DNA of 64,000 nucleotides, taken from Lepidodermella squamata (taxonomy: Eukaryota; Gastrotricha). Location: assembly GCA_047495785.1 (NCBI GenBank), contig JBLDXI010000001.1, positions 4,402,001 through 4,466,000 of the forward strand. The letters run 5' to 3'. Positions 23,601 through 34,451 of this stretch are shown here, one piece after another. The position numbers and the translations under genes are program-made. The notes below the pieces were generated by a model that saw only the letters and a list, made by a program, of their open reading frames with translations, did not search any database and had not been told where the DNA came from. Position 1 is the stretch's first letter. Every line of letters starts with the position of its first letter.

Positions 23601-26600
23601 CGATCTGGCGAATAAAATGCTGGTCGCGTCCGGGCTAACAGCCACCCTGTTGCCGGCGGACGGCGGGGTCATTCGAGCGGAACGGTTCCGCTTCGAGACC
23701 GGGCGCGAGTGCGTTCGCGTGTCAAGCTTAGTCGACGGGCACGTGTTCGCCGTCCACATCGGCAGCCCGGTCGCCCAGCCGCAGAACCCGGATTCCGTGT
23801 CCCATTTCGGGTCACTGACCGCGAATTTGCAAAACGGGGTCGTTCTAGCCGTTTCGGCGTATGGCAGTGATGGCGTTTGCGGCGACGCAGCGCCCTATGC
23901 GCCTAAGTCTTGCAACCCTGGCACCCTAGGGCCACCCGAGGGCCGGAGCACCCCGCCGCCGAGTTCGCCGGGTCAGACGAAGAAACGGACTAAGTCACCC
24001 GGCAAGTCACCCAGGACGAAAACTGCGGAGAAGGAGGCGCCGGTGCCTATGTCGGCTGCTCCTGTTGACCCGGGGCCTAGTGACCCAGAGCCCGGGCGCC
24101 CTGACTCAGGCACCGGGGATCCCACCCCGCAGTCACCCCTAACCCGGGCGCCCCTTAACCTCAGCTTCCCCAACGCGTTGACAGTGAACTTTTTCTATCA
24201 AAATGACGAAACTGGCCGTTCGTTAGTTACAGTCCGGCAGAGTTTCGAGAAAAGGCGCCACAGACCGGGCGGGGAGATTTCGCGTTTAGTCACCCCAGAC
24301 GGGTGTGCTGTGAGGTTTCTGGCCTCAGGCGAGACTCAGGTGTTATATCCTGATGGTTCAACCTGGTCGTCGGTTCCAATCATCACTCAGCCTTCAGCTG
24401 AGGAATTGGCAGCGGCTGAAGCTGCGGCGCAACAGGCATTGACTGAGACTTCGGGCTCTGAGCAGAGGAGCCGGGGAAAGAATGCGCCGAAACCGCCGCT
24501 TGGAGCCAGGGCGTCGAAGCCTGTATTGAATTCGAGCATGGCTATGCATAAGGAACCGGCGACGGCTAAACCGCCGGCTATTATCACCCACGTGACTGCG
24601 GATGGGTTGCTGAGCCGCTATAACAGCCTCGAAAATAGGTAAACATTAAGATTTAAATTTTCTGAAAAAATAAAATAATTTGATAATTAAATTCATCGAT
24701 AATTAATAATAAATATCCGTTGAGCATTTTTGCTCAATTGCTAAACCTGTGCTCAATTTGCTCAACGCGTGCCAAAGCAGTGCACAATTTGCGCTCAATT
24801 CGTGAACAACTAGAGCTTAACCAGAGGATGAATCATCAAAAAGTGCTCAAAATGTGCTCAAAATGTGCTTAACACGTCGTATGACACGCGTTGAGCACAC
24901 CAATAATTATTGAAAATATACCACGTCATTGATCAGTCAATTTCTGGTTCCGATATTAACCCGATACCAGTGGCGCAATCGATTCGATTGCAGGCCTTGA
25001 TTTTCAAAGTCACTGGTTCGATTCCCGGTCACGACCGATTTTTCATTGGTTTTTTGGTTTTTTTTTACTTTCCTTGAAATTATACTGGCAAATGGCAATA
25101 CTGCCGAATCCCGAAACTGGCCGTTTGTAAAAAAACGGCCAATGACGGCAGTGGTGCCTACTGCCAATACGGCAAAATAAAAAAAATCCACGCTAAATCG
25201 GTTTTTTGTGATTGATTTTCTAAGCGAACCAGTGGCGCAATCGATTCGATTGCAGGCCTCGATGTTCAAAGTCACTGGTTCGATTCCCCGCCCTGACGGA
25301 TTTTTATGAATTTCTCTGCAATTTAAAAAATTTGACTGCTCAACGAGTGCTTAAAGCGAAAATTGATGATTGCACAATGGGTGCGTAAACACTGCTCAAA
25401 GTGCTCAACGTTCGCTACTCGAATGCTTAATGAGTGCTCAATGACTGCGCAATGGCTGCTCAATGACTGCTCAATCGCCTAAAGGCTGCACAATGACTGC
25501 ACAACGAAATGCTTAACAGTGCACAATTATATTGAGCACGGGAAATAATTCTGCTCAACGAATGCTCAACGGATAAATAAAGTCGAGATTAAAAAAATAT
25601 CCTATCTAGCAAATTCAAAATTTAAAATGAAATAATTCACAATTCACAATTCAAAACTTCAAAATTTAAATTTTCAAAATTTAAATGTCCTTTTTTAATT
25701 TCACTGCAATTAATTTTTCAGATACACCGAAGTTCGTAGAAAATTAGCGACAATCGCGCGCACTGATGCGGCAACGGGTCAAAAATGGCTCTCGCGCGAG
25801 GATGGCGTCGAGCTGGTTTACGTGCCGCCAGGCGCTGCTGGCAACCCGCCGGGGGTCGCCACTCGTTGCGTCCTTTTCTCAGACGGCACCTGCACCACGT
25901 CACGTGTTGAAACTGTCATTTCTGAGCTTACGGGAGACGACGAGGATGTTCTTAGCTGGGTGCGCGTCGAGGCGCCTGCTTTCTCCACGGTCACGCTTGA
26001 TCGACTCCGCGGCGAGGCTCAGCTTGAATATGGCACCGAACCTACTACGGGCGCTGCTCAGGCCATAGTCACGTGCCTGCCTGACCGCACTTTCCAGGTA
26101 ATTAGGTGACTTAGATAATGAATTAGATAATAAATGAATTAAAAAAAAATGATTGGCTAAATTAAAAAAGGTGATCTCCTCAATATTTTGCAATGATTGC
26201 TAATTTCAAAAATATGTTGTTTATTAATTTTAATTCTTTCGATTTTTCCAGGTATTGCCAGCAGGTGGTGGCCGTCTTTTGGTAGACCGCCATGCCCGCA
26301 TGTTCTACTGGCCACGGCTTAGCCAGACTGCAGCGGTGCAACAGGCGTTGATGCGTAATCAGCTCAGCAATCAGCAATCAGCCGATGGCGGCGAAATGCC
26401 TCAGCAAGCCGAGCATGTCTACCTGTTCTGCCACAATGCGCCCACTGTGTTGCAGGCAGTCGACCCGGCGGGCAATTCTTTCTCAGTTTCACACGACGGC
26501 CGAGCTGCTGTTGTGTCGCGACAACAGCTGGAACAGCAACAAATGACAGGTAACGAATTTGAAAAAAAATAAAATTAAAATTTATCCTGACATTATTACT

Positions 26601-29187
26601 AACAAATTTCAAAGTCGAATTTTTTCACCATTGAAATTTTGATTTCATTTCGAATTTTTGAAATTAAAATTGAACAATTTAATAAATTCATTGATATGTA
26701 GTTCCAAATTTTTTTATTTTCCCGGAAATTTGATTACCTTTGTTAGCTGAATGCTGATATTATTCCTTAAATTTAGATTCTAACCGGGTAAAGCGAACAC
26801 CCGCCCGAAATCGGCTCGAAGAACAAGCCGGCGATGAGTTGCACTCGCCTCGATATTTCGTCGTTGCCCCGTCCACTTCGGCCGGAGTCGCCGGCGGTTG
26901 GGAACTCAAGCGGTACCGAGGTGATGTTGGCGCTTCTATCGTATCGGCTGAACGGGATTCGCGCTGCCACGTTACGAGGCGACCAATTGACGACGAACCC
27001 CGTGCTAGTGCACTCACCCTACTTCGCCCGTAAGTCTTCAATTTCTTTTTTTCCGAAAATAAATTGAACTTTTTTAAATATTATTGAAATTGCGAAAATT
27101 ATTGCGTGATCGTAAGTTAATCTAAACATTGAGATTTTCAAAAATATATCCATTTTAAAATTAAATTTTTTTTTAATTTTCAAATTGAAATTATCTCATT
27201 TCATAAATTTTTTCGGAATTTTGCATAGATTTGCGCAACTGCCCACCGAAAAATGGATTGGTACGAAATGCGTGGTTCAAGACTTGGCGCCACCTGCCCT
27301 CCACCCAGTCGGCTGGTATGTCCCAAGGTCGAACGGCTCCAGCGGCCCTAAGAACCAAACGCCTAAAATCGAAGTGCGCCGCATGTTCCAACTGCCGCCG
27401 TTCACCGACCCATTACGCGACGTAGTAGTCGAGGCGATGCGAGGCTACGTCGAGTCGGTGGTTGAGGCGAACACGGCGAGGCGGAACCTGACCCCGTTCG
27501 ACCCGCGCTCTGACGAGGAATTGATGGCTTCGGAGATTCTGCTGGCGAGGTTCGCGCAGTTGGGCTCGCCACGCTCGGGCGACGAGGCTGATGCGCGGGT
27601 TATGGCGGAACTCGACGCACTCGGCTCACCTCTAAGCACTTTCCGGTGAGTCTATTTCAAAAATTATAAACTTGGAATGCAACAATAATTTGTCAGCCAA
27701 TAAAAATAATTCCGTTTTTGAGAACTTTATCGGGATTTTTTTAAAATTACCGAAAACGTTACCAATCCGAATTTTCCAGAGAAAAACTGATTCTTCTCAA
27801 AACTATCCATTTCCTTGTCCAATTGCTATTAATATCGGTCATTTGAGAATTATTCATAAATTCGGCAAAAAAACCGATAATTACCGAACCGTTGTGATCG
27901 GGTTTTCCGGGTTTTACCTGCTAAATTTCGAAATTCCAAAATACAGTCGGGGACGAGATATTAGAGAGGTCTGGAGTTTTATTTAAAATCCCTCAATTTC
28001 TTCAATTTAAGAAATGATTCTCAAATTATGGGACAGACATTAAAATTCCGAAGAATGATCTGAAAATTTGAAAATTTGTTCGAAAATTGGAAAATGGCCA
28101 ACTCTCTGGATTTCGGATTTCGCTAGCTTTTCATGGCCATTTCCCCCCTAAAATCTGTTTTTCACGCCGTTTATTCAGCTTGAAACAACATTTTACGCGT
28201 ATCTTAGATACAACCAGGCGCCTTAATATCGATTTTACGCTGTTTTTCTTTGCTTCAAACAGGAATATGCCAACGATCAAGCACGAACAGCGTCGAGTCG
28301 AGCGATTACAAGCCGACGAAGACCGAAAGGCGTACCGAAGCGGCTGCAAAATGTCGTACTTCCGCACGGAATTTGCCCACAAATTCCTGAAAGCCCAAGC
28401 GCCGAACCTTGAAGACCTATTCGCGCCAATGCACAGCAACCAGGACAATTTCGAGGAGCAATTCGCGGCGCTAACCGAAAATCCACCGCCTTCTCAAAAT
28501 TTCGTCGTCCCCGAAGAACCTATCGAGCAACAACGGCCGAGAGCTGCCACGCCGTCCCAGCGGCGCAAGGTCGCCGATGTTTTGGTTCTGAACCCGCAAA
28601 ACCAGTCTAATGTAGCGTCATTACCGCCTGTTACCAAATCGCCGGTATTTTTACCGAACGTGTTATTAGTCCTACCCGGTAGCGGGGTTGATTTCGGCGA
28701 AATCCCAGAGGGCCAGGCTGTTACGAAGCAATTCGTGCTGAAAAACGCGGGTCAGCGGCCGTTGCGCTTCACCATCAAAGAACCACTACCCGATTTCGGG
28801 ATTTTTCTCCGCTACGAACACGGCCCGATCGCGCCGGGTATGAAACGGGCCGTTTCGGTATTTTTGAAGCGCTCCGTCCACTCGGCGATGCCTAGTAACA
28901 ACGCGGTTGAAATTCCGATCCGTTACGACGGCGGTTCCTTGCTGGTACCAGTGCGGTTCCGGGAGGTCAAGGCGGTTCCAGCGCACGCCCGGCACCAGGC
29001 CTTGTTACGCAACGGCCTGCTGATGTCGATGGGTTCGGATGGCGATGAAATGATGACGGAAATGTTTGACCGCAGCGGGAATAATCAAGTGCCTAATGAA
29101 GCGGAACAGGGTGATCAGGTCGTTCGGCCGAGACCGCCTAGCTACCCGCGTAAAAACTCGCCGCAACAGCAAGTGGCGTCGAATTGA
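17664..29187 (+). CDS. SPAG17: sperm-associated antigen 17 (central-pair protein PF6 family)
   Basis: Giant scaffold of the C1a projection of the axonemal central pair, needed for ciliary and flagellar beating. Exons: 17664-17759, 17811-17951, 18004-18198, 18453-18954, 19011-19116, 19170-19909, 19976-20158, 20382-21169, 23215-24638, 25722-26097, 26252-26549, 26777-27029, 27229-27645, 28263-29187. They total 6444 nt, about 2147 aa, close to the vertebrate length (about 2200), with every phase consistent. Recognisable blocks: DDEPEDGPQQYI near residue 200, a YDLVDWRRQ segment with INVPQ, EVDMRYYN-like VDMRYYN with VPLVLHCMLEQV near residue 410, Lys/Ser/Pro-rich linkers, PRYFVV and LLRPF blocks, and a C-terminal ASH/MSP-type beta domain near residues 1970-2055 (DFGEIPEGQAVTKQF). 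Intron 8 holds a small secreted gene; intron 9 holds tRNA-like repeats. Confidence 0.95.
21298..21585. repeat. dispersed repeat family, copy 3
   Basis: Best full-length match to the repeat at 4210. Shared blocks are AACCGGGAAAACCCAAATGG, AATTTTCGGTATTTTACCCG, TTAATCCCATTATCTAGTCA, TTTTCTGGCCATGAGATG, TTTAGAGTTTCTGA and GGGGCACGCTATAT. Located in SPAG17 intron 8. Confidence 0.75.
21988..22018. repeat. short telomere-like CCTAA repeat
   Basis: TAACCTAACCTAACCCACCT continues as CTAACCC, about 31 bp of imperfect CCTAA/CCCTAA units. It sits about 75 bp upstream of the start codon of the gene at 22094. Another degenerate run lies near 60867-60908. Confidence 0.6.
22094..22363 (+). CDS. small secreted cysteine-rich PAN-like protein 4 (nested in SPAG17)
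   Basis: Single-exon gene of 89 aa inside SPAG17 intron 8, on the same strand as its host. The N-terminus (MAITVRIIIFLAVGVALSYC) is a signal peptide. The mature part has GGCTGY, SYEECWTRC, KGCQGFSL, GTCTAF and NC, the C-x3-C-x4-C-x-G/A-F ... C-x3-x-x-C spacing of a short PAN/apple domain. It is more distant from the genes at 6549, 8755 and 32569: signal peptide, promoter and UTR are not shared and there is no intron. Likely an extracellular binding protein; the ligand cannot be inferred. The alternative reading, an alternative SPAG17 exon, is unlikely because of the signal peptide and stop codon. Confidence 0.8.
   Translation: MAITVRIIIFLAVGVALSYCAAVFTQLQGGCTGYVGSFQVKSYEECWTRCQSKGCQGFSLKWGTCTAFKNCGASVVIDSANPGPFYAHS
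24966..25026 (+). repeat. tRNA-like repeat (SINE or tRNA pseudogene), copy 1
   Basis: The 61-bp unit has an A-box-like TGGCGCAATCG and a B-box GGTTCGATTCC, the internal promoter elements of tRNA genes. Between them, ATTCGATTGCAGGCC resembles an anticodon arm with a GCA-type loop. The D-arm is shortened and no full acceptor stem pairs, so it is not an intact tRNA. Nearly identical to the unit at 25228. Confidence 0.6.
25228..25288 (+). repeat. tRNA-like repeat (SINE or tRNA pseudogene), copy 2
   Basis: Direct repeat of the unit at 24966, differing at about two positions (CTCGATGTT for CTTGATTTT). Both copies are followed by a GACSGATTTTT-like tail. Between the copies is a hairpin with CTGGCCGTTT arms and repeated TACTGCC and AATACGGC motifs. 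Confidence 0.6.
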
Positions 29188-30808
29188 TATTATTTTTATT
29201 ACTATTATAGCGCACTGTGATACCTTGCAGTAAAATACCCGATTTTATTGTTTTGACTATTATGCATATTTCACCACTTTTTAAGATCTCTTTACTCTGC
29301 TATGTCAACTATTTAAAAATTGTCAAAAATATGGAAGAATAAATGAATGAAATCTGAAATTTTTTTGGAGTTATCGAAATTTGATTCGGGTATTTTCGGT
29401 ATTTTGAGATGGTATATTACGGTACCAGTAGCAGTTTCGACGCACTATGTACTACGACGAAAGTGCGACGTACTGTGACACAACTACGACGCTAAAAAAC
29501 TATGACACAACTAGAGTTTAATTAGCCTATGTCCCATATTTTGACTAATCTTGGGTAGCAGAGATGTTTCTAGATAGCCCGTAACAGGTTCCCCAGGTTG
29601 GACGGGTCTAGATCGTCTGGATGTCACCAGTTCGCAAAGGAGGTCCAAAACTGCAAATGTCGCATTTTTCAGAAAAATTGGGGGCCCTTCCGGATAACCC
29701 GGGCGCCCAGGCGGAGCACCTGGCCTGCCATCACCATATAGCGTTAGCTAGCCCGAGAACTATTATCGAAATTCCTACAAATTAGGATTGCGTATAAAAA
29801 GGGTTTATAGCTCTATTTTCTCAGGGGATAGCATAGCTTAGTAGGTCGTTCCATAGACACCTATAAATGGGCCTATAAATATATGGGTCCGCCGATAAAC
29901 TCCCGCCAGCTGCAAACCATTTTTCAAGTCTTCTCTCAGATGATTGCAGGATGAATGCTTCTAAATTTGTCAAGAACTACAGTCAGAAATCGCAAGTCGT
30001 GTGTTATTTTAAGTCATTTTAACGGGAAAAACTGTTTACATCCGACCACTGTCTTCTTTTATCCGACCAAAATGTCTTATCTCATCCGACAACTAAAAAT
30101 GTGACTAAAACCTGCCGACTTGCTTTTTCATATTTTCAAAAAATTACAGTTAAAAAGTGACTACTCGGATCGCCATAATTCTTTCACCAAAAATTATTCC
30201 GGTTCAGGGGCCAAAATAGGGTGCATAATGGGGGTGTGCCCCTACGGAAAAATCGATAGTTTCATGTCATCGGATGATTTTAGTCGCATTTTCGGATAAA
30301 AAAACACATTGGACGGATGAAAAAAGTCACACCCATTTTAACACTGCAAGGTTTCGGTGAAAATTTCCTGGAAAAGTACCTTATCCGACCAGGAAAAACC
30401 CCAGAAAAAGCGCCTGCTGGTTTTGATCCCGGATCGGATTTGGGGGTCCGGGTTTGGGATTCCGAAGTCCGGTTGGTTCGGATCGGGTCCAAAATTTCAG
30501 ACCCCAGGATAACTCTGGTTCATAGTCAACTATAGTCAACTTGAGGCTGTGCCCAGGTGGGCCCTGCGCTCGAATTCTATTGGAAAGGTTTTCAGTTGAC
30601 CACGTCATTAAATCCTGATTTTAATCCCGGAATGTAATATTTTTTAAACACGATTATCACGAAATTATCACCAAAGACAAGATAAGAGTCCTTCCTTGGA
30701 AAAAACAGGAACAGAAGATTACAGATTTTGGGGCAGTGTATTAAGAGGCATCTCAAGGTTTGCGATGAAGCTTTTTGAGGTGGTTATTTCTTATAAGTAA
30801 TTCTAATT
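29188..30808. other. intergenic region, no gene recognised
   Basis: About 1.6 kb between SPAG17 and the gene at 30809. It has several TCCGAC-containing units near 30040-30120 and a G/C-rich patch around 30415-30500 built from related GGATCGGAT/GGTTCGGATCGG words. No coding signal. Confidence 0.5.
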
Positions 30809-31423
30809 ATGTGGAAATGGACCGGAGTATATAACTGGTTCGTCTGCGCCTGGCTGCTTGTTGTCCCCGTTGTCAATGGCGAGGCAGCACCGGAATCGAC
30901 GCACATCAAGCAGATGACGCAGGAGGAGTTGAAGGACACAGGCTTTGTCGGCATAAAGTTAAAAGAGCTCGATGGTTATCTCGCGGATGCGGTGAAATTA
31001 CCTGATGAGGCGGTTCACGATAGGCTGATGCAGGTCCAATTTTGCGTTAAGGATATCAAACAGCGACTGTTTCACCTCGAGAGCAAGCTTACTCGCCATA
31101 AGACGCAAATGAAAGAATCTGAGAGGTACTACAATGTCATTGGAGCAGGGGTAGCAACTGCCAGCGTTGCCGCTGCTTTCTTCATAAATCCTGCGCTTGG
31201 AGTGCTGGCTAAAGGCGCAACTGCTGGCATTGGTGTTATCGCTGGTGCGCTGGTTGCGGGTGATGCGGAAAATCGCATCGCTGAGGGTTCGAAAAGCCTT
31301 GACACCGCCCTTATCGAGGTTGGTATGGCAGTGAGACGTCTTGCAGAGAAAGAGAAAGCTTTGGTGAAATTGTGGGATGAACACGAACGCGAAATGGTTG
31401 CTAAAAGCCGCAGACCAGGGTGA
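30809..31423 (+). CDS. secreted helical protein with Gly/Ala-rich hydrophobic core
   Basis: Intronless 204-aa gene. Residues 1-24 form a signal peptide ending at PVVNG. Residues 30-108 are charged and helical with heptad-like spacing. Residues 109-152 form a long hydrophobic Gly/Ala/Val stretch with a central NPA turn (FINPALG). Residues 155-200 return to a charged helix ending near KLWDEHEREM. A helix, hydrophobic hairpin, helix layout is seen in apolipoprotein-L-like proteins and in some alpha-helical membrane-inserting proteins. This is analogy from layout, not detected homology. An AATAAA-like signal lies near 31552. Could equally be a membrane-anchored coiled-coil protein. Confidence 0.75.
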   Translation: MWKWTGVYNWFVCAWLLVVPVVNGEAAPESTHIKQMTQEELKDTGFVGIKLKELDGYLADAVKLPDEAVHDRLMQVQFCVKDIKQRLFHLESKLTRHKTQMKESERYYNVIGAGVATASVAAAFFINPALGVLAKGATAGIGVIAGALVAGDAENRIAEGSKSLDTALIEVGMAVRRLAEKEKALVKLWDEHEREMVAKSRRPG

Positions 31424-32489
31424 TCAGCCCTACAGAAATCTACGTGTAGCGAAAGGCACGGTTACGTGGGATCTACATCATTCCATCGAACTAATACTAT
31501 AATTTCTTTCATCATCGTACCACTTAAAACGCCGAAAATATAAACATTAAAATAAATTACACCATAGGAAAACCATTTTGTTGTATTATTTGATTGCCGA
31601 AATGCCAGAGAATTGAATTGAAACGCAACTAGCAATGAGTTTTTGGAAGAACATGGATTTTTTGAGAAAAATTGATGAAAATAGGCAATTCTGGAGTGTA
31701 TTGAGGATGGTATGAAGTGATTTTCAAAATATTCAAATTAATTGAGCCATATTTTACATGGTGGGTATATTTGCCGACTGCGGCCGGAGAGCTGTCTTTG
31801 GGTATTATCGAAGTATTGCTGCTGCTGATGTACCACTTTAAACACGCTCTTAAGTCGTTTGTGAATACGGCTTGCTATAGTCATTGTTTAGCTCGCTGTA
31901 TCAAGTGCCGAGTGCCGAGGTATTCCGCCGGTTTTAGTCGTTAATTATCCAAATTATCCCATCTGTTTAGTGCTTCGGCAGTTGGCTAAGAACGAAATGA
32001 TGGCCAGCGATAAAGCCTCGAGTTCATGCTATGGATATTATATGCTCGGATCGGTGGAACCGAAGATCAGTGAGTCATGATTCATGATCCTGCCAGCGAG
32101 TGCGGGTTTCAAAGCCGATGGGGCACGCCGCAAAAGCGAAAAGCAATAGGTCAACAACTCAAGGCATATATGTCACATAGTTCGTGAGAAAAGACATTTT
32201 CAGTTTCCGATTTACAAATTCGGAATTTTTTTTATTAAATCTTCATTATCCAAGAAGAATTTAGGATCAAAGCAAATAAAATTACCGTTGTACCCAGCCA
32301 ATTTTTTTGAATAATTTTAATGACTGGCTTGTTTGACACCGCCGTAATAGTCGTAGGTAATATTTGTTTAACAAATGGCGGTAATTTTTTACGCAATTTC
32401 CGCCGAGTTGAGGCAGCTGGGTAATGAAATAGCCGCCGAGATGATGTGATGACTAATACACCGCAGTCGGGACCCCTATTAGAGCACCC
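31424..32489. other. intergenic region, no gene recognised
   Basis: About 1 kb between the secreted helical protein and the promoter of the third PAN-like gene. A 75-codon plus-strand frame at 31717-31944 has no recognisable feature and I do not support it. Confidence 0.45.
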
Positions 32490-32496
32490 TATAAAA
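32490..32496 (+). promoter_or_regulatory. TATA box of small secreted PAN-like gene 3
   Basis: TATAAAA in AGAGCACCCTATAAAAAAGG, followed by CCGCTTGTTCATTATC, which matches the CCGCTTGATCATTATT after the other two TATA boxes. It lies 79 bp upstream of the ATG at 32569. Confidence 0.8.
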
Positions 32497-32568
32497 AAGG
32501 CCCGTGCGCCCGCTTGTTCATTATCTTAGTAAAGTATATTTTCTTCGCGATATAAAACTTTTAAAACC

Positions 32569-33336
32569 ATGTCTAGCCACGTTATCGTCTTAGCTCTGAT
32601 GAGCATAGCTTTCGCAAATTTCGGTAAAATTTATTGGCAGCTCTGCCGCAACGCGGGGAAACTATAGACAGGGTAACGTAGGACTCTACAGGATTTTCTT
32701 GCACGAAACTATTCATTACATTTCGTTTATCATTTAAATCGTCGGGGTAATTTATATGCAGAATTCAAAATTAGAAAAACTATTTTTTTGATCTTCGGCA
32801 AAATTCGACACAAAAACTGGGTGAAAAAACGTAGCGAAAATATTTTTGGATATCCACAAAATCAATCCAGTTAGATTACTGGAAATTACAACAGGAATCA
32901 CCTCTTGTTGGTTCAAATTTCAACAGCCTTTTCACCTACAAAAAACACTCATTGGTCCGGTCAAACGTTACGACGCGTTGCGGTACATGTGCACAGCCAA
33001 ACAATTTTTCTCGATATTCCAATTAATTTTTATCCTTTATTTTTTATGTTAGCCACCTGCCAGTACTCAATAGCTCCTGCTACATGCGATGCTGCGGGAT
33101 TTCTTTCCAAGAGCAACGGAGATACAATCATGGGCTGCACTGATAAGTGCACGAAAAACGTGAAATGCAACGCCTTCTCGTTTAGCAGCTCCGGCAACAT
33201 CGGTTGGGGAAGCAAGACAGGAACCTGCACCTTGCAACAGTCGTGTGCAATGACATCGGGACCAACTTCGGGCGCGACTGTCTACTTTAAAAAGGCATAC
33301 TTTGACCAACTTATTAAGAAAGCAGGCAAAGCATAA
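32569..33336 (+). CDS. small secreted PAN/apple-like cysteine-rich protein 3
   Basis: Two exons, 32569-32623 and 33053-33336, giving 112 aa. Exon 1 encodes MSSHVIVLALMSIAFANF, nearly the same signal peptide as the nested genes at 6549 and 8755, with the same phase-1 intron. The mature part keeps GCTDKCTKNVKCNAFSF, TCTLQQSC and YFKKAYFDQL. The CNAFSF...TCTL pattern is the clearest PAN/apple signature of the group. TATA box at 32490; AATAAA at 33465 followed by GGGTAGAAAC as in the paralogs. Unlike its relatives it is intergenic, about 23 kb from them. Probable extracellular binding protein of unknown ligand. Confidence 0.85.
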
Positions 33337-33464
33337 ATCAGCTCTGGCCGATCACTACGCCGCTGAACGGACACATCATCATATTTATTAAATTAATATA
33401 AGGTGGATTTTGGTGTGAATTTTCCGCATAATTTTAGTTACAAGGTGCAGGTGATGAAATTTTT

Positions 33465-33470
33465 AATAAA
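33465..33470 (+). terminator. polyadenylation signal of PAN-like gene 3
   Basis: AATAAA about 130 bp after the stop codon. It is followed by GGGTTCGGGTAGAAACC, related to the motif after the AATAAA of paralogs 1 and 2. Confidence 0.65.
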
Positions 33471-33568
33471 ATTGTAGGGTTCGGGTAGAAACCGCTGAGA
33501 TGAGTGATGGCGACCAGAATAAATGTCAAAAGTGATGGGTAATTGTTACCCGTTTAAATTCGTGGTCA

Positions 33569-34290
33569 GACTTTTCAGCAGTGACATTTCAGCAAATAAG
33601 GGTCAAATCAGCAGTGACTTTTCATCAGTGAAACCTTGTCAGTTAAACATTCATAAACATCAATTTTTAGTGTTAATTTATAAATAATCCTTGACGACAA
33701 TTGAGCAGTGACATTTCAGCAGCGACAAATGAGCAAGTGACACTTCATAAATTTTTATTTATTAATCTCGGGCATTGAACTTGCACTTTCTGAGCTCAAG
33801 TTTAATACAGCGCCTAGTCCCCCTGCTGAATACGGCTGAAATTCTGTTGATGAAATGTCTCCGCTGAAATGTCACTGCTCTAATGTCGCTGAGATAAAAA
33901 TACTGTATACGACGTAATTTTCGACCGTGGTAAATTTTCGTTGTGGCTCAAATTTTCGTTGCTTTTCTGGAAAACAACGAAAATTTGAACCACGAAAATT
34001 TAAACCCCAAGGTTCCATTCCCCACTTCCAGCTAAACCAACGAAAATTAAAACCACGAAAATTTATGTACAGGCGCCAAAACGGGAAAAACGAAAATAAA
34101 AACCAACGAAAATTACGTCGTATACAGTAATGCATTTGAAAAATATAGGATAAATAAACAAAAGTCACTGCTAACTTGCCATTGATGATTTGTCACTGCG
34201 CAAATGTCACAGCTCAAATGTCGCTGCTAATTTGTCACTGATGACTGATGATTTGACCCTTATTTGCTGAAATGTCACTGCTGAAAAGTC
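33569..34290. mobile_element. inverted-repeat element with perfect 42-bp terminal arms
   Basis: The left arm 33569-33610 begins GACTTTTCAGCAGTGACATT and its exact reverse complement is 34249-34290. Further inward are many imperfect AGCAGTGACA/TGTCACTGCT units on both sides, giving a long potential foldback. No coding capacity and no clear target-site duplication was seen. A second inverted-repeat element sits in the middle. Confidence 0.8.
33903..34127. mobile_element. 225-bp TA-flanked inverted-repeat element nested in the larger element
   Basis: Perfect 21-bp ends: left CTGTATACGACGTAATTTTC plus G, right the exact complement at 34107-34127. TA dinucleotides flank both ends (33901-33902 and 34128-34129), as for Tc1/mariner-type insertions. 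The interior repeats ACGAAAATT/AATTTTCGT words. Too short to encode a transposase. Confidence 0.75.
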
Positions 34291-34451
34291 GTACAACTGT
34301 TTCAATTATGACCCGAGGCGTACCAACACTAAAAATGTCATGCTTTTATTGATCCCTTCAAAATGTTGTTAATTGATAGAATATTCAATACAGTAAGTTG
34401 CAAAGAATTGAAAAAGGGGAATGTTTTCGCTCGGTATTCAAAAGCGTGGAA

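Larger units (their letters stand above)
24720..25570. repeat. degenerate TGCTCAA minisatellite-like region in SPAG17 intron 9
   Basis: Dozens of imperfect units such as TGCTCAATGACTGCTCAATG and GTGCTCAAAATGTGCTCAAA occur at 24720-24905 and 25335-25570. They flank a central block holding two tRNA-like repeats. The arrangement resembles an insertion into, or expansion around, a low-complexity tract. Confidence 0.65.

Noticed and set aside
24966-25288. Two functional tRNA genes
   Set aside because: A and B boxes are present, but the D-arm is shortened and acceptor stems do not pair, so only tRNA-derived repeats are claimed.
24720-25570. CRISPR-like repeat array
   Set aside because: TGCTCAA units are degenerate with no regular spacers, and the genome is clearly eukaryotic with spliced genes.
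31717-31944. 75-codon plus-strand frame with hydrophobic start
   Set aside because: No credible start context, no family features, and unremarkable surroundings.
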